64,000 nt of DNA from Caldilineaceae bacterium (lineage in GTDB: Bacteria > Chloroflexota > Anaerolineae > Caldilineales > Caldilineaceae), in contig JACKBC010000010.1 in the NCBI GenBank assembly GCA_020634755.1, positions 62,001 to 126,000 of the forward strand, written 5' to 3'. The stretch's first letter is position 1. The number at the start of each line of letters is the position of its first letter. The notes under the pieces are model-generated. The model was not told the origin of the DNA and did no database searches. It saw nothing but the letters and a program-made list of their open reading frames with translations. A program made the position numbers and the translations under genes. Below, in pieces: positions 51,860 through 60,512 of the stretch.

Positions 51860-52141
51860 ATGGCAACACTGTTTGTACCCACCCCACTGCGTCGTTTAAC
51901 TGGCGGCGCTTCTAAAGTTGAAGTACAGGGCGATAATATTGGCGCTTTGCTACAGGCGCTGGATCAACAGTATCCTGGCGTGAATGAACGCCTATTAGAT
52001 GGCGATGGCAACGTGAAACGCTTTATCAACATCTTTGTGAATGACGATGAAATTGGCTCTTTGCAAGGGCTGAACACACCGGTCAGCGATAGTGATAAGG
52101 TCTCCATCGTGCCCGCCATGGCCGGTGGTGCTATCGTATAG
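51860..52141 (+). CDS. cysO: MoaD/ThiS-family sulfur-carrier protein (CysO-like)
   Basis: 93 residues, beta-grasp fold. FINIFVNDDEIGSLQGLNTP and DKVSIVPAMAGGAIV match the family, but the di-glycine (residues 89-90) is followed by Ala-Ile-Val. Active carriers end in GG, so maturation by protease cleavage is expected; the adjacent JAMM gene is the obvious candidate. The thiocarboxylated carrier would donate sulfide to the CysM-like synthase downstream. AGGAGA precedes the ATG. Confidence 0.88.
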   Translation: MATLFVPTPLRRLTGGASKVEVQGDNIGALLQALDQQYPGVNERLLDGDGNVKRFINIFVNDDEIGSLQGLNTPVSDSDKVSIVPAMAGGAIV

Positions 52142-52142
52142 C

Positions 52143-52207
52143 ATTCAGCCATTCAGCTATCAGCTCCTTAGCAGCTGGCTGACTTGCTGAGAGCTTAATT
52201 GCTGACA
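52143..52207. repeat. octamer-type inverted repeat
   Basis: CATTCAGC is repeated in tandem (52143 onward), then TATCAG, with inverted partners CTGGCTGACTTGCTGAGAGC and GCTGAC. It lies between cysO and the E1 gene, just before the ribosome-binding site AAAGGAA. Same design as the elements at 33419, 40333, 41485 and 62352. Confidence 0.45.
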
Positions 52208-52231
52208 CGCTTATAACCAAAAAGGAATCCC

Positions 52232-53458
52232 ATGAGTAGATTAAACCGAGATCAACTGGTAGCACTGGCCAAGAGCCAGATTATCGAATGGTCCCCACAG
52301 GAGCTGAAACAGCATTTGGATGCTGGTGAAAAGCTCACCGTCGTCGACATTCGCGAGCGCGATGAGTTTGTGCAGGGGCATCTGCCCAGCTCTACCTTTA
52401 TCCCGCGCGGCCATCTGGAGCTGCAAATCGAGCAGCATCAGCAGGATCGCGAAGCGCCGGTGGTGATTTACTGTGCCGGTGGTGTGCGTTCGGCGCTGGC
52501 CGCCCGCAACCTGCAGGAAATGGGCTATGAAAACGTCATCTCGCTGATTGGTGGCTTTAATGGCTGGAAGAATGCCGGCTATGACTTCAAAATCCCCACG
52601 GTGCTGACTGAAGACCAGCGCATCCGCTACAGCCGTCACACCATTTTGAGCGAGCTGGGCGAAGCCGGACAGATCAAGCTGCTGGAATCTAAAGTACTCT
52701 TGATCGGCGCTGGCGGGTTGGGCAGCCCGGCGGCTATTTATTTGGCCGCGGCAGGCGTCGGTACCCTGGGCATTGTGGACTTTGACACGGTGGATGTCTC
52801 CAACCTGCAGCGCCAAATTCTGCATGGTAACAAAGATGTGGGCCGCCCCAAGGTTGAATCCGCCCGCGACCGCATCCACGACATGAATCCCGATGTGAAG
52901 GTTATCGGCCACATGGAGCCAATTACCAGCGCCAATGCCCTCGATATCATCAAGGATTACGATATTGTGCTCAACGGGTCGGACAACTTCCCCACGCGCT
53001 ATCTGGTCAATGATGCCTGCCAATTCCTGGGCAAGCCGCTGGTCGACGCCAGCATCTTTATGTTTGAGGGTCAGGTAACGGTGTACGACCCCAACGACGC
53101 CAATAGCCCCTGCTATCGCTGTCTCTATCCGGATCCGCCGCCTCCAGGCGAGGTGCCGAGTTGCGCCGAAGGTGGCGTACTGGGCGTGCTGCCCGGCATT
53201 GTGGGCTCGCTGCAGGCCGTCGAAGCCATCAAAATGCTGGCCGGCATTGGCGAACCGCTGATTGGCCGCCTGCTCATGATCGACACGCTGGACATGAGCT
53301 TCCGCACGCTGAAAGTGCGCAAGAACCCTGAATGTCCAGTCTGCGGTGAGCATCCCACCGTGACCGAATTGATTGACTATGAGCAATTCTGTGGTCTGCC
53401 CTCCAGCGTGGCGCACCCAAATGGGCAAACAACCGAGCGCGAGTTGGTGTTGGCGTAA
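52232..53458 (+). CDS. rhodanese-E1 fusion: sulfur-carrier adenylyltransferase/sulfurtransferase
   Basis: 408 residues. Residues 15-120 are a rhodanese domain with active Cys81 in IYCAGGVRSAL. The rest is a ThiF/MoeB E1: nucleotide loop LLIGAGGLGSPAAIYL (about 158), QRQILH, NGSDNFPTRYLVND, the catalytic Cys311 in PSCAEGG, and a zinc site of Cys294/297 (CYRC) and Cys368/371 (CPVC). It would adenylate the CysO C-terminus and thiocarboxylate it with rhodanese-bound sulfur. In MoeZ/MOCS3-type enzymes the rhodanese is C-terminal; here it is N-terminal. Confidence 0.9.
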   Translation: MSRLNRDQLVALAKSQIIEWSPQELKQHLDAGEKLTVVDIRERDEFVQGHLPSSTFIPRGHLELQIEQHQQDREAPVVIYCAGGVRSALAARNLQEMGYENVISLIGGFNGWKNAGYDFKIPTVLTEDQRIRYSRHTILSELGEAGQIKLLESKVLLIGAGGLGSPAAIYLAAAGVGTLGIVDFDTVDVSNLQRQILHGNKDVGRPKVESARDRIHDMNPDVKVIGHMEPITSANALDIIKDYDIVLNGSDNFPTRYLVNDACQFLGKPLVDASIFMFEGQVTVYDPNDANSPCYRCLYPDPPPPGEVPSCAEGGVLGVLPGIVGSLQAVEAIKMLAGIGEPLIGRLLMIDTLDMSFRTLKVRKNPECPVCGEHPTVTELIDYEQFCGLPSSVAHPNGQTTERELVLA

Positions 53459-53463
53459 AAACG

Positions 53464-53572
53464 TATTGCGTGGTGCGTGTACCGGTCTAGAAAATGAATG
53501 GGAGGCGACACCCCAAACGGATACAAGTTCGCAGTCGCTTCCAATACGAGTTCACGCACTACGCACCACGCA
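53464..53572. repeat. element with heptamer-built inverted termini, copy 2
   Basis: Left GTATTGCGTGGTGCGTGTAC then CGGT; right CGAGTTCACGCACTACGCAC then CACGC. The ends match those of the element at 25562-25695, but the interiors differ, so terminal inverted repeats define the family. It lies between the E1 gene and cysM. Confidence 0.65.
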
Positions 53573-53633
53573 ACAGAACGACCGAATCGATAAACTTGCG
53601 GTGATTCCATCGCGTATGCGAAACGAGAAATCC

Positions 53634-54608
53634 ATGTTACTTGACACAACCGCCCCAATACACAGATCGCCCAGTGCAACGCAGGCTGCGGCCAGCGTTG
53701 CGGGTGCCAGCACGGTGCTGGATAACATCGGCAACACGCCGCTGTTAAATTTGAGCGCGTTTGCGCATGCCCGTGGCGTGGCGACCAACGTCGGTGTGTA
53801 CGCCAAGGCCGAGTGGTGTAATCCGGGCGGGTCGGTCAAGGCGCGGGCCGCACACTATATGATTGAAGCGGCCGAGCGTGATGGTCGACTGGCGCCGGGC
53901 AAAATACTGATTGACAGCAGCTCCGGCAACACGGCCATTGCCTACGCGCTCATTGGCTCGGTCAAAGGGTTTCCCGTGCATCTAGTCATGCCCGCCAATG
54001 TGAGCAAAGAGCGCAAAGCGCTGGTCAAAGCCTATGGTGCGGTGCTCATTGAGTCGGACCCGCTGGAGGGTTCGGATGGGGCCATTCGCAAAGTGCGCGC
54101 AATTGTGGCCGCTGATCCCGAACGCTATTTTTACGCTGACCAATATAACAATGAGGCCAACTGGCGGGCGCATTATGAAACCACCGGCCCCGAAATCTGG
54201 CGGCAAACCGGCGGCCAGATTTCGCACTATGTGGCGGGGTTGGGCACCACCGGCACCTTTATGGGCGTGGGGCGCTATCTGAAAGAGCAGAATGAGCGCG
54301 TGCGGCTAATTGCCGTGCAGCCCGAAGATGAACTATCTGTCATCGAAGGGCTTAAGTACCTGGAAACGGCCATTGTGCCCGGCATCTACGACGCCGGCGT
54401 GCCGGACCGTCACGCCACGGTCAGCGCCGAAGCCGCCTGGGAGACGACGCGCGGGTTGGCGCTCCACGCCGGCCTTTTTGTGGGCGTCAGCGCCGGGGCC
54501 GCCGTCGCCGCGGCCATAGACACCGCCCTGGAACTAGATGAAGGCGTCGTGGTCACTGTGTTGCCCGACGACGGCAGCAAATACGTTAGTTTGGGGATTT
54601 TTGAGTAA
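53634..54608 (+). CDS. cysM: CysM-like cysteine synthase
   Basis: 324 residues, PLP-dependent fold II. Active Lys in NPGGSVKARA, phosphate-binding SSSGNTAIAYALIG, the glycine loop GLGTTGTFMGVGRYL and SAGAAVAAA. The segment GLKYLETAIVPGIYD with HATVSAEAAWETTRGL closely resembles mycobacterial CysM, which uses O-phosphoserine and CysO-thiocarboxylate. The start at 53634 is preferred because it gives a normal N-terminus before NTPLLNL; an ATG at 53616 is possible. It closes the sulfur-carrier operon. Confidence 0.9.
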   Translation: MLLDTTAPIHRSPSATQAAASVAGASTVLDNIGNTPLLNLSAFAHARGVATNVGVYAKAEWCNPGGSVKARAAHYMIEAAERDGRLAPGKILIDSSSGNTAIAYALIGSVKGFPVHLVMPANVSKERKALVKAYGAVLIESDPLEGSDGAIRKVRAIVAADPERYFYADQYNNEANWRAHYETTGPEIWRQTGGQISHYVAGLGTTGTFMGVGRYLKEQNERVRLIAVQPEDELSVIEGLKYLETAIVPGIYDAGVPDRHATVSAEAAWETTRGLALHAGLFVGVSAGAAVAAAIDTALELDEGVVVTVLPDDGSKYVSLGIFE

Positions 54609-54615
54609 AATTTGA

Positions 54616-54672
54616 CTGTTATAAAAATGAAAAGGCCCGCATTTACAGCGGGCCTTTTCATTTTTATAACAG
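54616..54672. terminator. long perfect-arm terminator after cysM
   Basis: 25-bp perfect arms (54616-54640 with 54648-54672) around ATTTACA, GC-rich at the tip (GGCCCGC/GCGGGCC) with A/T-rich flanks, so it works on both strands. Confidence 0.93.
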
Positions 54673-54698
54673 GTCGATTTGCAATGACTTGTGCTTTA

Positions 54699-54792
54699 TT
54701 AACTTATGTTACGCAAGCCTGGAGGAACTTCGGCGAGCCGACATTCCTGTTTCTCTCTAGCAGACTGGCTGTCGCTGCGTAACGTGAGTTAT
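54699..54792 (+). repeat. MITE-like repeat family B, copy 3
   Basis: TTAACTTATGTTACGCAAGC to TGCGTAACGTGAGTTA, about 94 bp, with the TCGGCGAGCCGA core palindrome flipped relative to copy 2. Ends just before the stop of the convergent macroglobulin gene. Confidence 0.8.
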
Positions 54793-54810
54793 TAAGGCAG
54801 TTTGTTCACC

Positions 54811-57800
54811 CTACTGCCCCGCCCCACGCAGCGTCACCACAATGCGCTGTGGCTGGTCTACGCTTTGCCGGCTGGGCGTGTAGTAGTCGTATGCCTGGCT
54901 GCTGGGCGTTTGCGCCCGGATGGGGAAACGCGCTTCCAGCCGGTAGTGGAAGGTGTAGCTCTGCCCGCCCTGCACGTTGGTCATGTACAGCACGATCTGG
55001 CTCCCGGTCAGCTCGTAGCGGTCGATTTGGCGGTTCTGTACCAGCGCATCCAGATCGCCGCGCACGGGGGTGAAGCCGGGCGGAATGCCCAGGTCCACCA
55101 GAATTGTGCCTGCGACTCCCTCCTGGAACAACTCAACTGCTGCCGTTACGTCCACCAGGTCATTGACCTGTAACTCAGTGCGATCATAGGCGACCTCAAC
55201 GCGCATGCCTGTGTCCGCAGGCTCCTCATCTGCCACTTGGCTCCACGGCTCATAATACTCGGTGATCACCTGATAGCGCACGCTGCGCTCGCCATCCACT
55301 GTAATGTCCAGCCCGTTGAGACCGGCCAGCGGCATCTCAAAACGCACCTGCTGCATCACATCCCGATTCGCCGCGCTAAGCATAACCGTCTGACTTTCGC
55401 CGCCATTGAGTGCAACCGTCACCTCGGCGGCGCGGTCCTGCTCATCTAGCTTCATGGCGGCCAGCAGCGCCTTGAGCGTAAGTACCGTGGTTTGCGTGGG
55501 GCCAAAGGCGCCATGCTGGTTGCGCTGGGTCACCAAATAGTCAATGATGTGCTGGGCCATCTCCAGCTTGTAGCCGGAGCGCAGCAGCGCCATGGCCGTC
55601 ATGGCGCCCGTCTCAATGTCGACCGCATCCCCATAACCGCCCATGTAGGTTTGGCCTTGGGATTGCCAGGACAATGCGCCCGTCTCATCGGTAGAAGCCC
55701 TGGCCAGCAGCTCATCCAGCAGATTCTGGGCCAGCGCGTCTTGTGGATCAACCGCCACTAGGGCATTGGCCATCATGGCCAGACCATACGGATCGAGCCC
55801 AAGTTGGTCTGCCTGCTGGCCACTTTGTGGTAATTGAAGTGGCGAATTAAACGGGCTGTTTTCATAGCCCTCCAGGGTGCTATACAAATAGGCTATGGCC
55901 CGCTGCACGGCGTCGCTATCAGAAAAACCGGCGTCGGCCAGCGCCCAAGTGACGTATGCCGTAGAGAGCACATTGCCGTCGCCCAATCCTTCCAGCCCGC
56001 TCTCAATGGTCATGCCCTGGGGATACCAGCTTCCGTTGCTATTCTGCCGCGCCATGATATAGGCCGCCGTGCGGTCGATCAGCGCCGGGTCCACGTAGCT
56101 AACTTGGCTCATATCGCTAAACTCCATGAGACCGTATGCCGTGAGCATGGTTTGCGGCTCCGGGGCGCCAAAGAGACTAAAGCCGCCGTCATAGCCCGGT
56201 ACTTCAAAGCCCAACAGTCGTTGATAGCCTAAATTGATAAGCGTTTCGGCGCGCATTTGGATTTCAGGATTGATCTGATCGGTGCTTTGCAGATAGTCCA
56301 GAATCAGCACGTTGGGATAGGTCGTGCTGCTGGTCTGCTCAAAGCAGCCATAGGGCTCTTGCAGCATGCCATCCAACCCCTGGAGCAGTTCGCTCTCAAT
56401 GCCGGGGAAGAAGCGCACGGTGACGTTGGCCGTGCCGTCTAGCGCGCTGGGCGGTACATCCACATTAAAGGTGTGGAAGCCGGCGGCCAGCGTACCGCTC
56501 TGCACGTTGCTCTGCGCCTTCCCATTGGGCAGAATCTGCACCGGTCGGGCTACGGCGTCGCTCATGGCGCTGCCGGTGGCGCTGATCTCCAGCACGCCGT
56601 CGCCATGCTGTATCACGCGCATGGGGATGTAGGCCACGGTCACTTCGTTGGCCGCCACGTCTACGGTCAGCGTGCTGGCGCCGTCGTCACGCAGCTCAAA
56701 CCAATCGGCGGGAGCCAGTTGCAACGCAATAGATTGTGGCTCGTCCAGATAGTTGAAGATGCTGACCGGCACGTCGATTTCGTCGTCCACCGTCAAGAAG
56801 CGGGGCAGGTCCGGCTCAATAAAAAAGTCCTGGAAGACGCGCAGCCCCACCTGCGCGCTGCCCAGATTGCCGCTCTGATCGGAAGCCACCACGCTGACGC
56901 GCCAGGTGGTAATTGAATCGGCAATGGGCACGTCGATCTGGGCGTGGCCGTCGGCATCAGTTTCCACTTCGGGTAGCCAAAGCAGCGTTTCGGGAAAGAA
57001 TTGGCGCAACCGCGGTGGCTGGGCGCCCTGGGTAGCCGTGGTGACGCCCGCGGCTTCCTCGGCTGGCGCTTCGGCTGCTGGCGCTGCATCATTAGCCGCG
57101 GGCGCGCTGGCCGGGGCGGCGCAGGCCGTCCACAGCAGCATGCAGATGGTGAGCGAGGAGAGCACAAAGGGCATGTGGCGGCGATAGCGGCGAGCGCCCA
57201 CCAGGGTCAAGCCCAGCAGAGGCAGCACCACAAAAGCCACGGCGGCGCGGTTCGTTTGGGCATCCGGCGTGGCTACCGGTGCGGCCACCTGTTCGGCGGT
57301 TAATTCTTGGCCCATGAGGCCAAAAAGCGCCATATCGGTCGCGCTACTATTGGCCGGCGTAGCGCTAGCAAAGGGAGCAAAACCGTCGATCTGATAGCGC
57401 GGCTCCAGCATTTCGCGCTTGAGCAAGAAATAGGTGCGGGCAAAGCCAGGGTCTTGCGCGCCCAGGGCAAAGACCGATTCGTCCACAATGCTAATGCCCA
57501 ACATGCTGGGCAGCGGGCTGTCGTTGTGCGTCACCGCAATATCGAGGGCGGCAGTATCACCGGGACGGTAAACTTCGGCGTCAGCGTGCACGTCAAGCTG
57601 GGCCGCGCCGGGGTTGACTAACACCAGCCGGCGGTCGCGCAGCACCTGGCCAGCGGACGTGACGGCGTACGCGTTTAGCTCCAGCGTGCCCAACAGGCTG
57701 CCGTCTAGCGGAATGGCGGCTTGGGCTGCGCCATCGACCACGGGCAGCGCGGCCATGCCAAAGCTCTGACCATCTTTAATCACGTCCAGATAGACGGTTT

Positions 57801-59226
57801 TCACTTCACCCGCCACATGCACGTCGGCATTCATCGTTTCGCCAATGGCATATTCGGCGTGTTCAGGGCGCAGCAGCAGGCCGGGGCCACCATCGTAAGG
57901 CAGCGCCAACGTAACATCGGATGTGGTTTGGTTTTCGTCCGTAATGTGAACGGTGATGCGCGTGTCGATAAAATTGGGCGCTGTTGCGCTAACAACGGCC
58001 AACCCGTTAATATCGGTTTCGATGCGGTCGGGCGAGAATTGGAACCTTTCCGATTCTAGAGCGAGCGTCACCGCGGCCGGACGGCCATCGGGCGTGCTGA
58101 CCTGGAAGTAGACCAGATTGTCTACATTGGCGCGCAATTGGCCAGATTCAGGAACGGCTTCCACAATGTAGGGCTGCTCGGACACAGTAATGCTTTCGTC
58201 GATGCGCTCGCTGTGGTTAGCGCTGTCGATAACCGTGATCTCCAAGTCGATGTTGGCGGTGCTGTTGTTGAGCTGGCCCACAAAGTAGGCGGGCGTTTCA
58301 AAGGTATAGGCAAAATCGCCATCGGCATTGGTCTGGCCGTCCAGCGCAAAGACTTCCGTGCGCGCCACGTCATCGACAAAGCCGCGCATCTGCACCTGTG
58401 CATTGGCCACCGGCTTGCCAAAGAAATAGCGGGCGTTGACCGTTCCGCTGGCGGCATCACCGGGCAGAAGGAAGGGCTGAGCCGAGTCAAAGTTAATCTG
58501 GAAACGGGGTAAATTATAGGGCTTGACTTCAACGGTGCGACTGTCTTGGGCCATGAGCGTGGCCCCCACCTCGGCGGTGATCAAATAGTCGCCGCTGCCG
58601 GCTTGCGCATCCAGCAGCAGATCGGTGGCGGCAATCCCATAGAGGGAGGTGACGAGCTCCTGCCGCTGAATAATGTTGTTTTGGGCATCGCGGATAGTGA
58701 TGACTACGGGCTGATCTTGGGCGGCGTGCAACGAGGTGCGGTTGAGGGCCAGCGTGCGCATGTGAATGGTCTGGCCGGGCTGATAGACCGGCTTGTCGGT
58801 GGAGATCAGCACGCTGTATGATTCACCCACTTGCACATTCTGCTGCCAGCGGGTGGAACCTTCCTGGCTGCTGGCGGCCACAACCAGCGTCTGTGCGCTG
58901 CTTTGCAGATCGTCCGGCACGTCAAAGAGCACCTGAAGCTGGCCATTGGCGTCGGTACGGCCAGTAAAGAGGGTCTGTTGGCTGTCCGGCCCCACCAGCG
59001 CCACGTCAACAATGGCGCGCGCAACCGGCGTATACTTTTGGTTTGGGGCGCGCACATCCACCAAAAAACCGGCGCTAGAACCGGGCGTCAACACTGACGC
59101 TTCACCCAGCACGTTGAGCGCAATGGGTGGCGGTGGTGCGGGCACTTGGGTGGCCACGGCGCAGGCGGGCAGCAATATGAGCACGCCGATAAAATAGAGC
59201 AGAAGTTTTAGTTTGGAACTGAGCAT
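54811..59226 (-). CDS. bacterial alpha-2-macroglobulin-like lipoprotein with thioester and internal membrane hairpin
   Basis: 1471 residues from the ATG at 59226 (GGGAGG upstream). Lipoprotein signal with lipobox LLPAC (Cys22). MG-type beta domains in the first half (for example TDKPVYQPGQTIHMR, ADAEVYRPGDTAALD). Two hydrophobic segments (about 660-679 and 685-702), separated by RRYRRH, lie mid-protein; the second ends in LLWTAC, a lipobox-like site at Cys702. The second half is the A2M core: LPRFLTVDDEIDVPVSIFNY and the thioester-type motif GCFEQTSSTTYPN (Cys about 961, CxEQ as in E. coli-type proteins), then a terpenoid-cyclase-like thioester domain. Traps proteases in known members. Confidence 0.88.
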   Translation of the reverse strand: MLSSKLKLLLYFIGVLILLPACAVATQVPAPPPPIALNVLGEASVLTPGSSAGFLVDVRAPNQKYTPVARAIVDVALVGPDSQQTLFTGRTDANGQLQVLFDVPDDLQSSAQTLVVAASSQEGSTRWQQNVQVGESYSVLISTDKPVYQPGQTIHMRTLALNRTSLHAAQDQPVVITIRDAQNNIIQRQELVTSLYGIAATDLLLDAQAGSGDYLITAEVGATLMAQDSRTVEVKPYNLPRFQINFDSAQPFLLPGDAASGTVNARYFFGKPVANAQVQMRGFVDDVARTEVFALDGQTNADGDFAYTFETPAYFVGQLNNSTANIDLEITVIDSANHSERIDESITVSEQPYIVEAVPESGQLRANVDNLVYFQVSTPDGRPAAVTLALESERFQFSPDRIETDINGLAVVSATAPNFIDTRITVHITDENQTTSDVTLALPYDGGPGLLLRPEHAEYAIGETMNADVHVAGEVKTVYLDVIKDGQSFGMAALPVVDGAAQAAIPLDGSLLGTLELNAYAVTSAGQVLRDRRLVLVNPGAAQLDVHADAEVYRPGDTAALDIAVTHNDSPLPSMLGISIVDESVFALGAQDPGFARTYFLLKREMLEPRYQIDGFAPFASATPANSSATDMALFGLMGQELTAEQVAAPVATPDAQTNRAAVAFVVLPLLGLTLVGARRYRRHMPFVLSSLTICMLLWTACAAPASAPAANDAAPAAEAPAEEAAGVTTATQGAQPPRLRQFFPETLLWLPEVETDADGHAQIDVPIADSITTWRVSVVASDQSGNLGSAQVGLRVFQDFFIEPDLPRFLTVDDEIDVPVSIFNYLDEPQSIALQLAPADWFELRDDGASTLTVDVAANEVTVAYIPMRVIQHGDGVLEISATGSAMSDAVARPVQILPNGKAQSNVQSGTLAAGFHTFNVDVPPSALDGTANVTVRFFPGIESELLQGLDGMLQEPYGCFEQTSSTTYPNVLILDYLQSTDQINPEIQMRAETLINLGYQRLLGFEVPGYDGGFSLFGAPEPQTMLTAYGLMEFSDMSQVSYVDPALIDRTAAYIMARQNSNGSWYPQGMTIESGLEGLGDGNVLSTAYVTWALADAGFSDSDAVQRAIAYLYSTLEGYENSPFNSPLQLPQSGQQADQLGLDPYGLAMMANALVAVDPQDALAQNLLDELLARASTDETGALSWQSQGQTYMGGYGDAVDIETGAMTAMALLRSGYKLEMAQHIIDYLVTQRNQHGAFGPTQTTVLTLKALLAAMKLDEQDRAAEVTVALNGGESQTVMLSAANRDVMQQVRFEMPLAGLNGLDITVDGERSVRYQVITEYYEPWSQVADEEPADTGMRVEVAYDRTELQVNDLVDVTAAVELFQEGVAGTILVDLGIPPGFTPVRGDLDALVQNRQIDRYELTGSQIVLYMTNVQGGQSYTFHYRLEARFPIRAQTPSSQAYDYYTPSRQSVDQPQRIVVTLRGAGQ

Positions 59227-59263
59227 GTTTATCCTCCCGTATTTGTTGACAAGGTGCCCAGGC

Positions 59264-59298
59264 GACAAGCTGACTGAGCCTGTCGAAGTCAGCTTGTC
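59264..59298. other. 11-bp-armed stem-loop upstream of the macroglobulin gene
   Basis: GACAAGCTGAC (59264-59274) and GTCAGCTTGTC (59288-59298) around TGAGCCTGTCGAA. It lies in the macroglobulin leader region; no T run. The remaining gap to 59404 shows no gene. Confidence 0.45.
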
Positions 59299-59404
59299 AT
59301 GACCTGAATTGTGTTACCGTGGCTTTATGGTAGAGGAGGATGTGGTGCAACACAATGCTCAGAAGTGTACCATTTCAGGAGACAGCGTGTACCATTGGAG
59401 GCTT

Positions 59405-60337
59405 TTACTTATCCAAAATTCCCAGCGGTAAATAGGCCGATACAATCCAGTTGGGCGCATCTACAATTTCGCTGATTTTGAGGTCAACCGCGGCGCCGCA
59501 TAAACAATAAGCTGCGGCCCGGCTCAAGCCGTGTTCGGCTTCCAGGTAGTCAATGATGTAGCGAATGGCCTTTTGGGCATTCGCATAGAGATCGGGGCCG
59601 TGGGCGGTGGCCACGTAATAACCACCCGTATCGGCCACGGTCAGCTTTTGGCCGGCAGGCGTAAAGAAGCGCAATTCCGGCACGTTGGCCCCCTTGCGCA
59701 AATTGAAGCGCAGCGTCACCGTCATGGGTGTTTCAATGCCGGTGCCATTCACCTCGCCATCGCCCTGGGCCGAATGACAGTCTCCGCACGAGAAGAGCGC
59801 ACCGGGCGCCAACACCGGAAAAATCGCCCGCGCCCCCGGCGTCAGGTGGCGGATGTCGATGTTGCCGCCGTTGACGCGCGGCGGAATCGTGTCGAACCGA
59901 CCCGCTTCGGCCAGCGCCACGCCCATGACGCCGCAGAATGGTTCATACGGAATTTTGATGGTGTCGCTAAAGTGGCACACGCCATCGGCCATGCGGTAAT
60001 GGTGCAGATAGGGGTCACTGAACTCGTCCGCCAGCAGCCCAAAGCCAGGAATCACCGCGTTCCACCCCCAGCCTTTGTGCTCAATGCTCAATATCTCTAC
60101 TTCTAGCCCGTCGCCCGGTTCCGCGCCTTCCACATAGACCGGTCCAGTTAGCGGGTGGATGGGGTCAAAGCTCAGCGTGGCCAGTGCCTCCGACGCCGCG
60201 TCGGGCGTAATCTGTCCGGCGCTGGCTTCCAATGTTTCAAAAACCACGGTGTCGCCCGGCGCAATATGCACCCGCGGCGGCAGCGAATTGTCCCAAAACG
60301 CGTGGCATTGCTGATCGTCAAGATGATGGGTTGTCAT
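59405..60337 (-). CDS. acetamidase/formamidase family protein
   Basis: 310 residues (PF03069 type). Conserved segments: the FSCGDCHSAQGDGEVNGTG signature, GGNIDIRHLTPGA, GVMGVALAEAG and a late YLEAEHGLSRAAAYCLCGAAVDLKISEIVD. Hydrolyses short amides such as formamide or acetamide in known members. An AAAGGAA site lies upstream of the ATG. It sits downstream of the peptide-type ABC binding protein on the same strand but with a structured 175-bp gap. Confidence 0.88.
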   Translation of the reverse strand: MTTHHLDDQQCHAFWDNSLPPRVHIAPGDTVVFETLEASAGQITPDAASEALATLSFDPIHPLTGPVYVEGAEPGDGLEVEILSIEHKGWGWNAVIPGFGLLADEFSDPYLHHYRMADGVCHFSDTIKIPYEPFCGVMGVALAEAGRFDTIPPRVNGGNIDIRHLTPGARAIFPVLAPGALFSCGDCHSAQGDGEVNGTGIETPMTVTLRFNLRKGANVPELRFFTPAGQKLTVADTGGYYVATAHGPDLYANAQKAIRYIIDYLEAEHGLSRAAAYCLCGAAVDLKISEIVDAPNWIVSAYLPLGILDK

Positions 60338-60374
60338 GGGTTTGCATTCCTTTATGAGGGCAATGTATATATCT

Positions 60375-60505
60375 ACAACCCAGGTTTCTGCCAGAAGCCT
60401 GGGTTGTGGATATACTTATCTTTTGCACTAAATGTCTGTCCGTAAATTCTCTGTACCAAACCGATCTGTCAGAGACAGCAAACGATTCACAACCGAATTT
60501 ACGGA
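60375..60505. other. two inverted repeats between the binding-protein and amidase genes
   Basis: Hairpin ACAACCCAGGTTTCT/AGAAGCCTGGGTTGT (60375-60389 with 60393-60407, 3-nt loop), and a wider inverted repeat TCCGTAAATTC (60439-60449)/GAATTTACGGA (60495-60505). Possible terminator for the binding-protein gene plus a repeat element. No gene in this gap. Confidence 0.5.
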
Positions 60506-60512
60506 TAGATGC

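Noticed and set aside
52241..53428. Long open antisense frame (395 codons) opposite the rhodanese-E1 gene
   Set aside because: It mirrors a gene with complete catalytic motifs, and has no recognisable domain. Similar antisense frames lie opposite lysC, ftsH and the first kinase-like gene, as expected from GC-rich codon bias.
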